From the IMG/VR virus record IMGVR_UViG_3300033143_001114, positions 1 to 55,774 of that record: DNA of 55,774 bases; one strand, given 5' to 3'. The notes under the pieces are model-generated. The model saw nothing but the letters and a program-made list of their open reading frames with translations. It did not search any database and was not told the origin of the DNA. Numbering within the stretch: position 1 is the first letter of the stretch; the number at the start of each line of letters is the position of its first letter. This document shows positions 47,865 to 55,431 of this stretch, in pieces. The translations under genes and the position numbers were made by a program. The DNA comes from a virus.

Positions 47865-48392
47865 ATGTCGATAAATAAAGACCAGGAAGAGTTCACAGCA
47901 GAAAATCAAATTCCTGTTGAAGAGACACCCGAGTTACACCCAGATAACTTCAAAGTAAAATCTCCTGAAATGAATTTGTTTGATTATATGCAATTAGCTG
48001 GCCGCACAAATAAAACATTCCCAGGCGGTGTTCAATTATCACAAGAGCAAATGGAAGTTTTACATGGCTCTATGGGTATGGTAACAGAAGCGGGTGAGTT
48101 GATGGACGCCATTAAGAAGAACTTTATTTATGGCGCACCACTTGATAAGGTGAACATGCAAGAAGAACTTGGCGACATCGCATGGTACTGGATATTGATT
48201 TGTAGATTTTATAGTTGGGATCCATACGAGATTTTGAAAATGAATATTGATAAACTGCAACTTCGTTTCCCTAATGCTTTTACAGAAGAAGATGCATTGA
48301 ATAGGGACTTGAATAAAGAGCGCGCACTTTTAGAAGAAAATGATCAAAAAACCTCCGATGGATATTGCGCTCACCCTAGAACTGAAGACTAA
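47865..48392 (+). CDS. mazG: MazG-like nucleotide pyrophosphohydrolase
   Basis: 175 residues. The all-alpha NTP pyrophosphatase motif is 'GMVTEAGELMDAIKK' (ExxE) and 'NMQEELGDIAWYW' (ExxD), which bind magnesium and the triphosphate, followed by 'ILKMNIDKLQLRFPNAFTEEDAL'. N-terminal ~35 residues are a disordered extension. Phage MazG is thought to adjust nucleotide or (p)ppGpp pools. Directly before the deazaguanine genes it could also clear unwanted nucleotides, which is inference. Confidence 0.85.
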   Translation: MSINKDQEEFTAENQIPVEETPELHPDNFKVKSPEMNLFDYMQLAGRTNKTFPGGVQLSQEQMEVLHGSMGMVTEAGELMDAIKKNFIYGAPLDKVNMQEELGDIAWYWILICRFYSWDPYEILKMNIDKLQLRFPNAFTEEDALNRDLNKERALLEENDQKTSDGYCAHPRTED

Positions 48393-48396
48393 TTTG

Positions 48397-48405
48397 TGAT
48401 ATAAT
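48397..48405 (+). promoter_or_regulatory. Extended -10 promoter before the deazaguanine operon
   Basis: TGA-TATAAT with a poor -35 match 17 bases upstream. GAGGTG ribosome site and ATG follow within 25 bases. Confidence 0.5.
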
Positions 48406-48424
48406 ACAACAGGTGAGGTGAACA

Positions 48425-48643
48425 ATGAACGCGAATATTTATGTAGTGTTTAAAGATGGTGTATATAATGCTCCTTGCGGCAGCTTGAGAAGCGTTGTGA
48501 CAAAGGTAAAAGACTTGGGCAACCTAGGCGATGTGCTGGTTGATACAGCGGCTATCCGTCAAGATGTGAAAGTAGGTAAAACATTTTCAATCAAAGGTTC
48601 CAATGGTGCTTTGATTGAAGTCCGTAAAGACACATTAGTTTAA
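48425..48643 (+). CDS. Small unknown protein
   Basis: 72 residues with GAGGTG before the ATG. It is beta-rich (IYVVFKDGVYNAPCG, VKVGKTFSIKGSNGALIEVRKDTL), perhaps a small barrel. First gene behind the extended -10 promoter and 14 bases before queD. Not recognised. Confidence 0.5.
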   Translation: MNANIYVVFKDGVYNAPCGSLRSVVTKVKDLGNLGDVLVDTAAIRQDVKVGKTFSIKGSNGALIEVRKDTLV

Positions 48644-48657
48644 GTGGGGATTATATA

Positions 48658-49239
48658 ATGTATAAAATTTCAAAAGACTTTTCATTATGTTATGGTCATC
48701 GTGTATGGACTCAAGAACTCAAAGAAGAATTTTGTCAAGATGGTGATTCAAGCTGTAAATGTAAACACCTCCATGGGCATGAAGGATTAATTAGAGTTGC
48801 ACTTGAGGCCAACCTATTAACAAAAGGTATGGTAACAGATTTCAAACATCTTGGTTGGGTTAAAAACTTCCTTGATGATAATTTAGATCATAAGTTTATC
48901 GTTGATAGAAATGATCCATTATTTTACAACATCATAGGTCTTGAAAAAGATATCCTCGATGATGCTTTAGATAGAGTATATCTAGATAACAATCTTGTAG
49001 GCTGGAAGATTTTACCATTACCTAATGCAAATTCAATAATGGCAGAATTGTTTGAGAGCTTTTTCATAGTTGACTTCACACCAACCTCAGAGAATCTTGC
49101 AGAATGGTTATATCATATTGTAATGCATAAGATGGTATCGTTTTACCCAGGAGTAAGAGTTGAGAGTTTAATGTGGCAAGAGACGCCAAAATCGAAAGCC
49201 ACTTATACTACACACAAACCTGGAGATGGTATATTTTGA
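48658..49239 (+). CDS. queD: 6-carboxytetrahydropterin synthase (QueD-like)
   Basis: 193 residues. PTPS-fold features: 'FSLCYGHRVW' (first zinc His), 'CKCKHLHGHEGLIRVAL' (zinc His pair and catalytic Cys region), 'GMVTDFKHLGWVKNFLDDNLDHKFI' and 'PTSENLAEWLY' with the substrate-binding Glu. Second step of preQ0 synthesis, converting dihydroneopterin triphosphate. It is longer than E. coli QueD (120), with an insertion at ~100-135, typical of phage forms. It overlaps queE by 4 bases (TTGA). Confidence 0.9.
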   Translation: MYKISKDFSLCYGHRVWTQELKEEFCQDGDSSCKCKHLHGHEGLIRVALEANLLTKGMVTDFKHLGWVKNFLDDNLDHKFIVDRNDPLFYNIIGLEKDILDDALDRVYLDNNLVGWKILPLPNANSIMAELFESFFIVDFTPTSENLAEWLYHIVMHKMVSFYPGVRVESLMWQETPKSKATYTTHKPGDGIF

Positions 49240-50111
49240 AATTAAAATACTCTGAAATATTTTACAGTATGCAGGGCGAGGGATACCATATAGGTGTCCC
49301 TTCCGTGTTCTTACGAACTTTCGCGTGTAACTTTGAGTGTAAAGGTTTTGGTCAAACTAAACCTTACTTACCTGAAGAAGATATGCCGCATAACAAGTTC
49401 GATATTACAACGATAAATAATATTAACGAATTACCTGTGTTTAATGTTGGTTGTGATTCATCTGCTTCGTGGGCAAAGAAGTATGCACACTTGGCTCCAA
49501 TGGACACTATGGCTGACCTTGCTAAGAAGATTGCAGCATTAACTCCAATGCAAGATGAATGGACCGTTAGAGAAACAGGGCATTTTATACATCTTGTAGT
49601 TACAGGTGGAGAGCCACTATTAAAAGGTAATCAAAAGAAATTTATTGAATTGTTAGAACAGCCAGAGTTTAGATACTTACGAGATATTACATTTGAAACA
49701 AATGGAACACAACAATTAACTGACGAATTTAGAACGTGGCTTTATAGGCAACAAGGTTTGAGAGTAACGTGGTCAATATCACCTAAGCTTTCAATATCAG
49801 GTGAGAAATATGGAGCAGCTATAAATCCTAGGGCAGTGCTTTCAATACAACAATCAATGAAACAAAACGATATAATTTATTTTAAATTTGTTGTAAGAGA
49901 AAGAGATAATATAAAAGAGATTATACATGCATTAGGTGATTATGAAGATGTGGGTATTCATACCAACATTGTCTATATAATGCCAGAGGGAGCAACACAA
50001 GAAGGTTTATCATTAACAGAAACCTCTGTTGCAGAACTTGCGCTTGAATGTGGTCTACGTTATTCACCAAGACTGCATGTAAATATATTTGGGAATAAAT
50101 GGGGAACTTAG
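49236..50111 (+). CDS. queE: 7-carboxy-7-deazaguanine synthase (QueE-like radical SAM)
   Basis: 291 residues from a TTG that overlaps the queD stop, with GGAG upstream; the frame extends back to 49173 inside queD, which is unlikely. 'SEIFYSMQGEGYHIGVPSVFLRTFACNFECKGFG' is the QueE start. The cluster Cys pattern is CNFEC, and 'NVGCDSSASW' about 40 residues on may give the third Cys; the canonical CxxxCxxC is absent. 'LVVTGGEPLLKGNQ' and 'FETNGTQQL' are radical-SAM GGE and QueE motifs. Third step of preQ0 synthesis. Confidence 0.88.
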   Translation: MKLKYSEIFYSMQGEGYHIGVPSVFLRTFACNFECKGFGQTKPYLPEEDMPHNKFDITTINNINELPVFNVGCDSSASWAKKYAHLAPMDTMADLAKKIAALTPMQDEWTVRETGHFIHLVVTGGEPLLKGNQKKFIELLEQPEFRYLRDITFETNGTQQLTDEFRTWLYRQQGLRVTWSISPKLSISGEKYGAAINPRAVLSIQQSMKQNDIIYFKFVVRERDNIKEIIHALGDYEDVGIHTNIVYIMPEGATQEGLSLTETSVAELALECGLRYSPRLHVNIFGNKWGT

Positions 50112-50112
50112 T

Positions 50113-50787
50113 ATGCCGTTAGATAAGAGATTTAGAATAGATGATCATATTTATTTTGTTCATGAATATGGATTGGACATGGACGGAAACGAAATACACG
50201 TCTACGGTGATGAAAGATATGTGAATGAAGAACAAACTGAACCTGGTGTAGAGTATTTAATGTCAGCTAGGTTTATTAAAAATATGAATTTGATTATGGG
50301 AAAAACCGGGAATGAGAATATATTAATTCATCTTAAATCCTGTGGAGGAATGTGGGAAGAAGGAATGGCAATGTATGATATAATTAAAACGTGTCCAAAT
50401 TATATCACAGGATTAAATTACACTCACGCTCGTTCTATGACTTCATTGGTTTTCCTTGCTTGTGATAAACGAGTAATGATGCCACACTCTACTTTTATGT
50501 TTCATGAAGGAACTTTCGCAATAAATGGAACAGTCAAACAAGCCAGAGTAGAAATGAAAGAGTTGGAGAGAACGTCTAAAGAGATGGTAGATGTTTATGT
50601 AGATATTTTGAAAAACTCTGAGCATGGAAAATATAGAGATAAATCTGTGAAGTGGATCAGAAATTGGGTATCAAAACAAATGAATGATAAAGAAGAAGTC
50701 TACTTGACCGCTCAAGAAGCGGTTGATGTGGGATTTGCTCATGAGATTTTTGATGGTGATTGGAGTAAAGTTTCAACAAGAAAATAG
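50113..50787 (+). CDS. ClpP-like serine protease
   Basis: 224 residues from the ATG with GGGGAA six bases upstream; an upstream in-frame start at 50089 lies inside queE. ClpP features: 'ILIHLKSCGGMWEEGMAMYDII', nucleophile Ser in 'ARSMTSLVFLACDKRVMMP' and His in 'STFMFHEGTFA'. Phage ClpP-like proteases usually process head or tail proteins or join host ClpX. Its place inside a nucleotide-modification operon is unusual and its target unknown. Confidence 0.85.
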   Translation: MPLDKRFRIDDHIYFVHEYGLDMDGNEIHVYGDERYVNEEQTEPGVEYLMSARFIKNMNLIMGKTGNENILIHLKSCGGMWEEGMAMYDIIKTCPNYITGLNYTHARSMTSLVFLACDKRVMMPHSTFMFHEGTFAINGTVKQARVEMKELERTSKEMVDVYVDILKNSEHGKYRDKSVKWIRNWVSKQMNDKEEVYLTAQEAVDVGFAHEIFDGDWSKVSTRK

Positions 50788-50810
50788 AAGTATCAATTAT
50801 TATAATAATG

Positions 50811-50819
50811 TGCTATAAT
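50811..50819 (+). promoter_or_regulatory. Extended -10 promoter before folE
   Basis: TGC-TATAAT with a weak -35 region, followed within 25 bases by GGGAGTG and the folE ATG. It resembles the -10 boxes before gene 55 and the MoxR gene. Confidence 0.5.
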
Positions 50820-50842
50820 ATGTAGAACAATGGGAGTGTTGA

Positions 50843-51478
50843 ATGATAGATAAATGGGTTAGTAATAAAAATAAAGTTGTGTCAAGTGGGGATATGGTTC
50901 AAATAGAACAAAATACAGAAGCTGCCGTCCAACAACTATTAGAAGCACTTTGTATAGATACTGAAAACGATCACAATACCAAAGACACTGCAAAGCGCGT
51001 CGCAAAAATGTTTCTTCATGAAACGTTTAAAGGTCGTTATGAAGCAATGCCCAAGGTTACAGCTTTCCCTAACGCAGGAAATTATGATCAAATTTACTTG
51101 ACGGGACCTATAACAATCAGGTCAACATGCGCCCACCACTTTCAAAACATTATAGGTAAATGTTGGATTGGTATTTACCCAGGTAAAAAAGTTATTGGCT
51201 TGAGTAAATTTAATAGGCTTGTTGATTGGATTGCATCCCGTCCTCAAATTCAAGAAGAAATGACGGTACAAATAGCCGACCTTATTGAAGAGCAAACACA
51301 AGCACAAGGAATAGCTGTTATTGTTAAAGCAGAACATATGTGTCTAACTCATCGTGGCTTTAAAGAACATGAGAGTGATATGACAACCTCAGTAATGCGA
51401 GGAACGTTTTTGAAGAACGTACATATGAAACAGGAATTTTTATCATTATTATCAGGAATGAAAGGGTTTAATTCATGA
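50843..51478 (+). CDS. folE: GTP cyclohydrolase I (FolE-like)
   Basis: 211 residues. 'DTAKRVAKMFLHETFKGRY', 'ITIRSTCAHHFQNIIGKCWIGIYPGKKVIGLSKFNRLVDWIASRPQIQEEMT' and 'VIVKAEHMCLTHRGFKEHESDMTTSVMRG' are diagnostic; zinc ligands Cys (TCAHH), His and the later Cys (EHMC) are intact. It makes dihydroneopterin triphosphate from GTP, the first step to preQ0. It overlaps dpdA by 4 bases (ATGA). Confidence 0.94.
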   Translation: MIDKWVSNKNKVVSSGDMVQIEQNTEAAVQQLLEALCIDTENDHNTKDTAKRVAKMFLHETFKGRYEAMPKVTAFPNAGNYDQIYLTGPITIRSTCAHHFQNIIGKCWIGIYPGKKVIGLSKFNRLVDWIASRPQIQEEMTVQIADLIEEQTQAQGIAVIVKAEHMCLTHRGFKEHESDMTTSVMRGTFLKNVHMKQEFLSLLSGMKGFNS

Positions 51479-52728
51479 AGGCGCAATTCTTACCAGCTAT
51501 ATCAACGGCAACTACAGGCTACCTAGCTGCAAACTCAGATGAAGATTTTCTAAACCATTCAGACAATATCACAAAGTCTTTCAGGTTTTTCAACCAAGAC
51601 AGTGATGCATATTTTCATCATCCGTTTGTTTTAATATCAGCTTCCCACTTGTTTAAGAAAACTGAAAACATCCGAGAGCATCTTGGTATCGACGACAAAC
51701 AATTTATTTTTATTGACTCAGGTGGTTACTCACTCGCCTCAGGAGCAATCAAAGAGAAAGATTGGAATGATCAGCTTGCATATAAATGGTCTAATAACAA
51801 CGGAAACGTTTTCCCAATACTTGATAGACCATTAATTCCTAATTGTGATTATGATAAACACTTGGACTTGTCATTTAAGTCTGCTGAATACTACGCAACA
51901 GAACGTCCAGGCGATGATAAGAAATTAATATTGAATGTTGTACAAGGTAGAAATACAAAAGAACTGAGTACATGGATCGATAAAATGGCTCAAATTCCTT
52001 TAGATGGTTGGGCACACGGTGGTCACCGAGGTCATATGTCAAACATCGTTGGAGTCATACTTGAATTAATAAATAAAGGCTTAATGGAAAACTCAAAGAT
52101 TCATCATATCTTTGGTGTATCATCATGCGCCTCAATGGTTTACTTTGCGGTTATTCAAGATGAATTACAGAAGCTTGGATTCAAAACACAATTAACATAT
52201 GATAGTTCTTACTTCCAAAGGTCATTTGCTTTTGGTAACTGGTTCCTTTATAAGAAGTTCGACGGCATGGTTAATATCAGACTTTCAAATAGGTATGATT
52301 GGTCACACGTTCCTAAAGGTACAAAGATCCCCTGTGAATGTCCTTTGTGTTCACCAGTTACAGACGTACATGAATTTTTTGAGAACTCTATGACTTTTTA
52401 CATGTTAGGCGCAATGCATAATCTCTACCAGATGCTTTCATATAAAAGATCAATTGAGAACTTGTTACACTTCGGCAGCGTACAACCAGCAACAGATAAA
52501 GAAGGTAATGTTTATAACGTAGACCCGTTTTTACAAACTGCATTACCCGCTAAGATGTGGAGAAACATTTGTGCAATCAAAGAAGCATTTGCTAATCCTA
52601 AGTCAGGTGCAAGGATTATGAATATGAAATTTGAAGATAGAAATGTTGAAACTCCACCACCAACTTTAAATCAATTCATGCCTGATTATGTAGAAAAAGA
52701 AACAATGTTAGATGAGGATAGAGTGTAA
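51475..52728 (+). CDS. dpdA: DNA 7-deazaguanine transglycosylase (DpdA-like, TGT family)
   Basis: 417 residues. The catalytic Asp region 'FIFIDSGGYSLASG' (~81-94), the 'LILNVVQGRN' strand, the 'WAHGGHRGHM' pocket, and the TGT zinc site 'CECPLC' with the following 'AMHNLYQML' His are all present. Bacterial tRNA enzymes have the same layout, but in a phage with folE/queD/queE/queC this paralogue is expected to insert preQ0 into DNA in exchange for guanine. The C-terminal ~40 residues are charged and variable. DNA rather than tRNA as substrate is inferred. Confidence 0.87.
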   Translation: MKAQFLPAISTATTGYLAANSDEDFLNHSDNITKSFRFFNQDSDAYFHHPFVLISASHLFKKTENIREHLGIDDKQFIFIDSGGYSLASGAIKEKDWNDQLAYKWSNNNGNVFPILDRPLIPNCDYDKHLDLSFKSAEYYATERPGDDKKLILNVVQGRNTKELSTWIDKMAQIPLDGWAHGGHRGHMSNIVGVILELINKGLMENSKIHHIFGVSSCASMVYFAVIQDELQKLGFKTQLTYDSSYFQRSFAFGNWFLYKKFDGMVNIRLSNRYDWSHVPKGTKIPCECPLCSPVTDVHEFFENSMTFYMLGAMHNLYQMLSYKRSIENLLHFGSVQPATDKEGNVYNVDPFLQTALPAKMWRNICAIKEAFANPKSGARIMNMKFEDRNVETPPPTLNQFMPDYVEKETMLDEDRV

Positions 52729-53219
52729 TGGCACATATGGCCTTTGATTTAGACGGCGTGTTATTATCCGACAATCATGTTGGAACGGATAAAGATGCGG
52801 CTTGTGATTTAACTACTGTTCTGAATTTCAGGATTAGGAACATGCTTAGATTATTTGTTCCTAATAAACGTTATGCTATTATAACAGGTAGACCTAAGCT
52901 TGATGAAACAGAAACTTTGTTTTGGATACACCAAAACTTGAGCGATAATTTACCAATAGATATTTATCATGATCGCCCGTGGATTGAGAACTTTGATATA
53001 GCCAAACATACGTTAGGTGCCGCAAAGTATAAAGCAGAAGTTTTAAATGAAGATACACTTATTGATGTTTATATTGAAAGTGATATAGAACAGGTTAAGT
53101 ATTTGCAAGATAATGTTAGAAATACTTGTTCAATATTACATTTTGAGACATTGGTAGTAAACGCAATAAACAATGAAGTAGAACACCAAAGGAGAATACA
53201 ATGGCAAAAGTCTTTCTAG
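52728..53219 (+). CDS. HAD-like phosphatase
   Basis: 163 residues. The haloacid-dehalogenase nucleophile motif is 'MAFDLDGVLL' (DxD, ~5-10) and motif II-like 'YAIITGRPKLDE' (~62). The later acidic motif could be 'DTLIDVYIESD'. Probably a nucleotide or sugar phosphatase of polynucleotide-kinase-phosphatase type. Coupled to dpdA (TAATG) and overlaps the phosphoribosyltransferase gene by 19 bases, so it likely belongs to the same pathway. Confidence 0.7.
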   Translation: MAHMAFDLDGVLLSDNHVGTDKDAACDLTTVLNFRIRNMLRLFVPNKRYAIITGRPKLDETETLFWIHQNLSDNLPIDIYHDRPWIENFDIAKHTLGAAKYKAEVLNEDTLIDVYIESDIEQVKYLQDNVRNTCSILHFETLVVNAINNEVEHQRRIQWQKSF

Positions 53220-53740
53220 AATATAAAGATTTAAAGAATATTTGCTGTTCAATCACTGATAAGATTAAACGCGAAGAAGAAAAACCTTTTACTGAGATTG
53301 TAGCAGTAACAAGAGGTGGGCTTACAGCGGCACATATTTTTGCAAAGGAATTAAACCTTGATGTAGGTATGTTCCTGCCAAAACCTTATCAGCTTGCACT
53401 TAACAACGATATTACCGAAGACACAAGGCTTTTACTTGTGGAGGATTTGGTTGCTCAAGGCAGAACATATGCTGAAATAAAAGACTTTTTCAGAATGTTC
53501 AATGAGTCAATAACAAACGAAATGACTGCCGAAGGTGTAGAGTACGAAGGCGTCAAGCATATTATTGATTGGGAATTTTGTCCAATCCTAATTGACGATT
53601 CATATGAGCCGAAGGACGAGTTTAAATACTTTGGCTATACTTCTAAAAACTGGGTTGTGTTCCCTTATGAAGACAGCGAGAAAGTTGTGATTGGGGATCG
53701 TGGCTTACATAGAGATGGGAGCGACCAATATGGGAAATGA
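53201..53740 (+). CDS. Phosphoribosyltransferase-family protein
   Basis: 179 residues. The PRPP-binding loop 'LLLVEDLVAQGRTY' (~78-91) and 'EIVAVTRGGLTAAHIFAKEL' (~33-52) are typical of type I purine or pyrimidine phosphoribosyltransferases. It could make nucleotides from free bases, including deazapurines, but specificity cannot be read. The C-terminal ~45 residues (YFGYTSKNWVVFPYEDSEK) resemble xanthine/guanine-type enzymes. Confidence 0.78.
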   Translation: MAKVFLEYKDLKNICCSITDKIKREEEKPFTEIVAVTRGGLTAAHIFAKELNLDVGMFLPKPYQLALNNDITEDTRLLLVEDLVAQGRTYAEIKDFFRMFNESITNEMTAEGVEYEGVKHIIDWEFCPILIDDSYEPKDEFKYFGYTSKNWVVFPYEDSEKVVIGDRGLHRDGSDQYGK

Positions 53741-54296
53741 AATATGGGAACAAATTAACCACGAACCTTATCCAAAAGAAGTAAAGGATAGAGTATTTGA
53801 ATTTGTTAAGTTTATAAACCTATATAAAACTTGCGGTCCTATTGCAGACTTAGGTTGTGGTAATGGTTTCATCGCAGACGAACTTTCCCGTATGCATAAT
53901 AAATTCAAGTCAATAGATTTGTATGATTACTTCCCAACACACGAATCAATTCAGAAAATTGACCTAAACAATTTTGGCAATACACCAGAACGTAAGTACA
54001 GCACCGTATACCTTTCACATGTGATGGAACATTTAAAAGATCCTGTATATACTTTGAATATTATTAAGAAGGAATTCCTTAATCCTTCACATGGTCGAGT
54101 TATTATTGCCGTTCCTAATGGCGAGTATGACAATGGACATAATCCTTTCGATAAAGAGATTGGTCATATTTCATTGTTTAGTAGATTCAGTATTGAAGAT
54201 AATATGAGGAAGGCAGGCCTTATCCCAAAAATTATAACTGTTAATACATTGGATGCGAACTACCCAGAGATATGGGCCGTAGGAGAATGTCCGTGA
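53730..54296 (+). CDS. Class I SAM-dependent methyltransferase
   Basis: 188 residues from the ATG with GGGAG eight bases upstream; earlier in-frame starts at 53691 and 53715 lie deeper inside the previous gene. SAM motif I 'PIADLGCGNGFIADEL' (~36-51), acidic 'IDLYDY', and 'VYLSHVMEHLKDPVYTL' with 'GRVIIAVPNGEYDNGH' follow the Methyltransf_11/23 pattern for small molecules rather than DNA N6A enzymes (no DPPY). Being in the deazaguanine operon suggests base tailoring, which is speculative. Confidence 0.75.
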   Translation: MGNEIWEQINHEPYPKEVKDRVFEFVKFINLYKTCGPIADLGCGNGFIADELSRMHNKFKSIDLYDYFPTHESIQKIDLNNFGNTPERKYSTVYLSHVMEHLKDPVYTLNIIKKEFLNPSHGRVIIAVPNGEYDNGHNPFDKEIGHISLFSRFSIEDNMRKAGLIPKIITVNTLDANYPEIWAVGECP

Positions 54297-55126
54297 TACC
54301 TAAAAGAAAGAAAGTTGCTGTAATGGTTTCAGGTGGCTTAGATAGTTTCATTGCATATGAATATGCTTTAACTGCTTTTGCCGATGAAGAATATACAGAA
54401 GTTATTCCTGTATATGTTCGATATGGTAGCCCTTATCAAGACAAAGAAGATGCTGCTATTGATAAGCTGTTCGGTAATATTAAAAATTTAAAAATCATTA
54501 ATGCTGACCTTGCCACAGAAGATCTTGATAATGTACCAACATTAGAACAACAAGAGATTTATGGTAGGAACTTGTTAATGTTATTTTATGGTGGAGTTGT
54601 GGGTGATGTTATTTGGCTGGCAAGCTTAGAAACTGAAATGAACCCAACGGCAGTTAGAGATAAACACCCAGAGTTTATGCATATGTGTTCTTCAATATTC
54701 TCGTATATATTTAAGAGCAAGCGTTTTGAAACTGTTGTGGAAACACCATTCAAGGACTTTACTAAATCGGATATTGTTCGTATTGCATTGAATGATTTAG
54801 GTATCACAGTGCAAGAGTTGGTGTCTACCTCTACTTGTTACCATGAAGAACACCACAATTGCGGGCAATGTTCTACATGTTTCAAACGTTGGATTGCAAT
54901 GACTAACAATGGAATTGACGAAGAAGATTATGTCACACACCCATATAGAGATAATGAATACGCCCAATGGGTGTGTATGGATATGAGACGTGTAGCAAAC
55001 GCAGGAATTGAAGAACCTCGTTATTCATATAAAAGATTGATCGAAACTCATAATGCTTTAAAGAGAGCAGGCTTTGAAGGAATATTTAAAGCCTATGATA
55101 ATTTAATAATCGACAGTGGGAGTTAA
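54293..55126 (+). CDS. queC: 7-cyano-7-deazaguanine synthase (QueC-like)
   Basis: 277 residues from a GTG overlapping the previous stop (GTGA) with AGGAG seven bases upstream; ATGs at 54272 and 54287 are less well placed. PP-loop 'AVMVSGGLDSFIAYEYAL' (~8-25), 'PVYVRYGSPYQDKE', and a C-terminal zinc site built from 'STSTCYHEEHHNCGQCSTCFKRW' (~181-203). It turns CDG into preQ0 with ATP and ammonia. Longer than E. coli QueC (231). Completes the pathway to preQ0. Confidence 0.88.
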   Translation: MIPKRKKVAVMVSGGLDSFIAYEYALTAFADEEYTEVIPVYVRYGSPYQDKEDAAIDKLFGNIKNLKIINADLATEDLDNVPTLEQQEIYGRNLLMLFYGGVVGDVIWLASLETEMNPTAVRDKHPEFMHMCSSIFSYIFKSKRFETVVETPFKDFTKSDIVRIALNDLGITVQELVSTSTCYHEEHHNCGQCSTCFKRWIAMTNNGIDEEDYVTHPYRDNEYAQWVCMDMRRVANAGIEEPRYSYKRLIETHNALKRAGFEGIFKAYDNLIIDSGS

Positions 55127-55128
55127 TC

Positions 55129-55431
55129 ATGGCATTAGATCAATTCAAAAGAGAAATAAGAGTAGGAGATATTATATCCTACCCTGGTAGACAGTCAAGT
55201 TCTATTTGGAACAATATCGCCGTTGTTAAAAAGCTAAATGTAAACGGTTCATTAGGAGTAACACGCGGCCCTCAATATAGATGGGAAACAAATCAAAACC
55301 TTAGAAACACGACTGTTCATATGACTCAAAGAGCTATCATCCTTAATAAAGAGGATCTAGCAACTGTTAAAGATAATAACATTCAAAACTTACTTCTTAT
55401 GTCAATTGTGTATCTTAATGAAACAAAGTAA
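55129..55431 (+). CDS. Small unknown protein
   Basis: 100 residues. 'FKREIRVGDIISYPGRQSSSIWNNIAVVKKLNVNGSLGVTR' looks like a small beta-barrel (SH3-like); the rest has 'HMTQRAIILNKEDLATVKD'. Two bases after queC and overlapping the next gene by 14 bases. A related pattern is seen in unannotated proteins of T4-like phages. Function unknown. Confidence 0.55.
   Translation: MALDQFKREIRVGDIISYPGRQSSSIWNNIAVVKKLNVNGSLGVTRGPQYRWETNQNLRNTTVHMTQRAIILNKEDLATVKDNNIQNLLLMSIVYLNETK

Noticed and set aside
53730-54296. DNA adenine or cytosine methyltransferase
   Set aside because: The SAM site is present, but there is no DPPY/NPPY motif, cytosine PCQ motif or target-recognition region; it is too small and looks like a small-molecule enzyme.
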